Source: CAZBWS01 sp964495705 (GTDB taxonomy: Bacteria > Pseudomonadota > Gammaproteobacteria > HTCC5015). Taken from it: a stretch of 5,955 bases of DNA. The stretch covers positions 1 to 5,955 of the forward strand of contig CAZBWS010000106.1 of NCBI GenBank assembly GCA_964495705.1, read 5' to 3'. The notes under the pieces are model-generated. The model saw only the letters and a program-made list of their open reading frames with translations, searched no databases and was not told the DNA's origin. Of the stretch, positions 4,645 through 5,955 are shown piece by piece (within the stretch, counting starts at the first letter, position 1; each line of letters starts with the position of its first letter). The translations under genes were made by a program, and so were the position numbers.

Positions 4645-5904
4645 TTAGAACCTGTGCGCACCGTGAGCACCTAAGCTCATGATGTACTGAATAGAGTAAA
4701 CATTTTCGTTTTCGCCTTTCTGAAACTCCGTATCACTAACCTGGAAGCGGAAACGGCTAAATTCAGAATAAGAGTAATCCAACATAATCGACGTAGACTC
4801 TGGGTCGTGGTCTGCTTCTCCTAAACCTGTTTCTTCACCAAACTCACCAGCATCAATACCGGAATTAACAAAATTAGTAATCGTGTTATCCGAGCTTATT
4901 TGGTCAAAACGCACACCCACTCTCCACTTTGGCATAAACTGGTAAACGGCGGCCACATAAAAGCCATCGTGTTCGCCATCGTAATCACCTGTTGCCGACA
5001 CTTCATTGCCTAGGTCATCAACTTCAGTTATAGATCCTTCACCTTCCTCATCACGCTGGAAGTATTCAGCATAGAACTTAAAGTTTCTTTCCGTTGGGTT
5101 GCCGTTTGGTGCCCATTTATAAACGAAGTCGACAATACTAATATCCGACTCGCCATTTTCCAATTCAATATCTGCACCCTCTTCTTCGCCACCATGAGCG
5201 CCGCCCTCACGTACATCAAACTCTGTACTGTAGTGGCTTAAGCCCAGCTGCCAGCTGCTGCTTTCATTAAAGTCGCCACCTGTTTTGACAAACAGTGTAT
5301 TGCCTTGATTGCCATCTTCATTCTCACCACCAGGGAAGGAGCTGCCCGTTGTTACTTCAGCGCCTAGCTCTAAATAGAAGTCTGTAGGTGCCAACCAACG
5401 CGCTTGCACACCCGTGTCAATTAACGCGCCGCCGAGTATGGCTTGATACACTAATGGCGCATCAACAAAGTCATATTCATGCTCGTGCTGCTGGTTTAAA
5501 TAACCTAGCGCCGAGAAAAACTTACCGCCCTTTAAAGTAAAGCCATTACCTAGGCCCAGAGTTTCCAAAAACGCTTCTTCTAGCTCAACTTCAGTGCCTT
5601 CGCCTTCTTCCACAATGGCGGCGGTAAACTTGGCATAAAAGCGATCATCAACATTTGAACTAATAGTCAACTCATTATGGCCCGTGCTAAAGCCTCTATC
5701 TGGCAAGCCTGCTTCGCCACCGATCATAAAACCTGGCAACTCTTCAGCGTTCACATCGTCATAATCTGTATAACGGCCATCTAGAATTAAGCTAATTGCA
5801 GGGTTAAATTCAGTTCCAGAAACCCTGCCTGCGGTATTAGCTACAGATAGATTGGACGTAGCCATTGCGGCTATAGCAACAGCGATGTGGAGTTTTTTGT
5901 TCAT
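4645..5904 (-). CDS. Outer-membrane beta-barrel (porin-like) protein with His/acid-rich loops, putative zinc entry protein
   Basis: This is a secreted 419-aa protein, likely an outer-membrane barrel. Residues 1-22 are a signal peptide ending in SVA. The mature part alternates hydrophobic and polar residues in amphipathic strands (for example SWQLGLSHYSTEFDV and NFKFYAEYFQRD), and the chain ends in Phe, the usual barrel assembly signal. I see no TonB box or plug domain, and at this length it is nearer to porins than to TonB-dependent receptors. His and acidic residues are concentrated in probable loops: QQHEHEYD, a GGAHGGEEEGAD segment, a GDYDGEHDG segment and the GAHGAHRF C-terminus. The ATG at 5904 is preferred over an in-frame GTG at 5913 because MNKK gives a normal signal peptide; neither has a strong ribosome site. 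Being directly upstream of znuA-like genes suggests that it supplies metal to the periplasm. That role is inferred, and I do not recognise a named family member. Confidence 0.75.
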   Translation of the reverse strand: MNKKLHIAVAIAAMATSNLSVANTAGRVSGTEFNPAISLILDGRYTDYDDVNAEELPGFMIGGEAGLPDRGFSTGHNELTISSNVDDRFYAKFTAAIVEEGEGTEVELEEAFLETLGLGNGFTLKGGKFFSALGYLNQQHEHEYDFVDAPLVYQAILGGALIDTGVQARWLAPTDFYLELGAEVTTGSSFPGGENEDGNQGNTLFVKTGGDFNESSSWQLGLSHYSTEFDVREGGAHGGEEEGADIELENGESDISIVDFVYKWAPNGNPTERNFKFYAEYFQRDEEGEGSITEVDDLGNEVSATGDYDGEHDGFYVAAVYQFMPKWRVGVRFDQISSDNTITNFVNSGIDAGEFGEETGLGEADHDPESTSIMLDYSYSEFSRFRFQVSDTEFQKGENENVYSIQYIMSLGAHGAHRF

Positions 5905-5955
5905 TTCAAGCACCCGAGTTTATTTCTTAAAATCTAAATGGCAGACGAATACAAA
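5905..5955 (-). other. Partial upstream region of the outer-membrane protein gene
   Basis: Only 51 bp upstream of the gene are in the window. They are AT-rich but show no clear -35/-10 pair and no Zur-like palindrome. The promoter and any operator for this gene, and any further zinc genes such as znuC, would lie outside the window. Confidence 0.5.

Noticed and set aside
5905..5913. GTG start at 5913 for the outer-membrane protein
   Set aside because: It adds only three residues ahead of a standard MNKK signal peptide and has no better ribosome site, so the ATG at 5904 is preferred, although the GTG is not excluded.

Overview
The window looks like a chromosomal piece of a marine-type gammaproteobacterium. 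This is inferred from family resemblance and from two kinds of dispersed repeat, not from any marker gene. All six intact genes are on the minus strand. Transcription runs from the right end to the left end, and nearly every gene has a plausible role in bringing zinc across the two membranes of a Gram-negative cell.

Layout in the direction of transcription: an outer-membrane beta-barrel protein with His/acid-rich loops (5904-4645), followed by a good hairpin terminator (4607-4633). A 119-bp intergenic region then carries a candidate promoter and an AT-rich palindrome that may be a Zur-type operator. Next comes a tightly packed operon: a ZnuA-like zinc-binding periplasmic protein (4525-3602), a ZnuB-like ABC-3 permease (3615-2857, overlapping the previous gene by 14 bp), a LolD/MacB-type ATPase (2842-2195) and an FtsX/MacB-type permease (2198-720, overlapping by 4 bp). 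After 83 bp containing hairpins and a dispersed palindromic repeat comes a DUF3299-type periplasmic protein (636-136). The left edge (1 to about 130) is a decayed, internally deleted REP-associated (Y1/RAYT) transposase element.

How the parts may work together (inference): the barrel admits metal to the periplasm, the ZnuA-like protein captures it and the ZnuB-like channel imports it. The LolD/FtsX-type ABC pair plus DUF3299 protein resembles the zinc-starvation-induced zrg-type operon of Vibrio cholerae and PA4064-PA4066 of Pseudomonas aeruginosa; the mechanism of these systems is still poorly understood. No ZnuC ATPase and no Zur gene is in the window, so the ZnuB-like channel either uses an ATPase encoded elsewhere or, less likely, shares the LolD-like one.

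The most striking feature is in the FtsX-type permease. A 9-bp tandem repeat encodes a His-Glu-Asp/His-Ala-Asp tract in its periplasmic loop, interrupted by a 100-N assembly gap. The true length of this metal-binding-like tract is therefore unknown and may vary between cells or strains.
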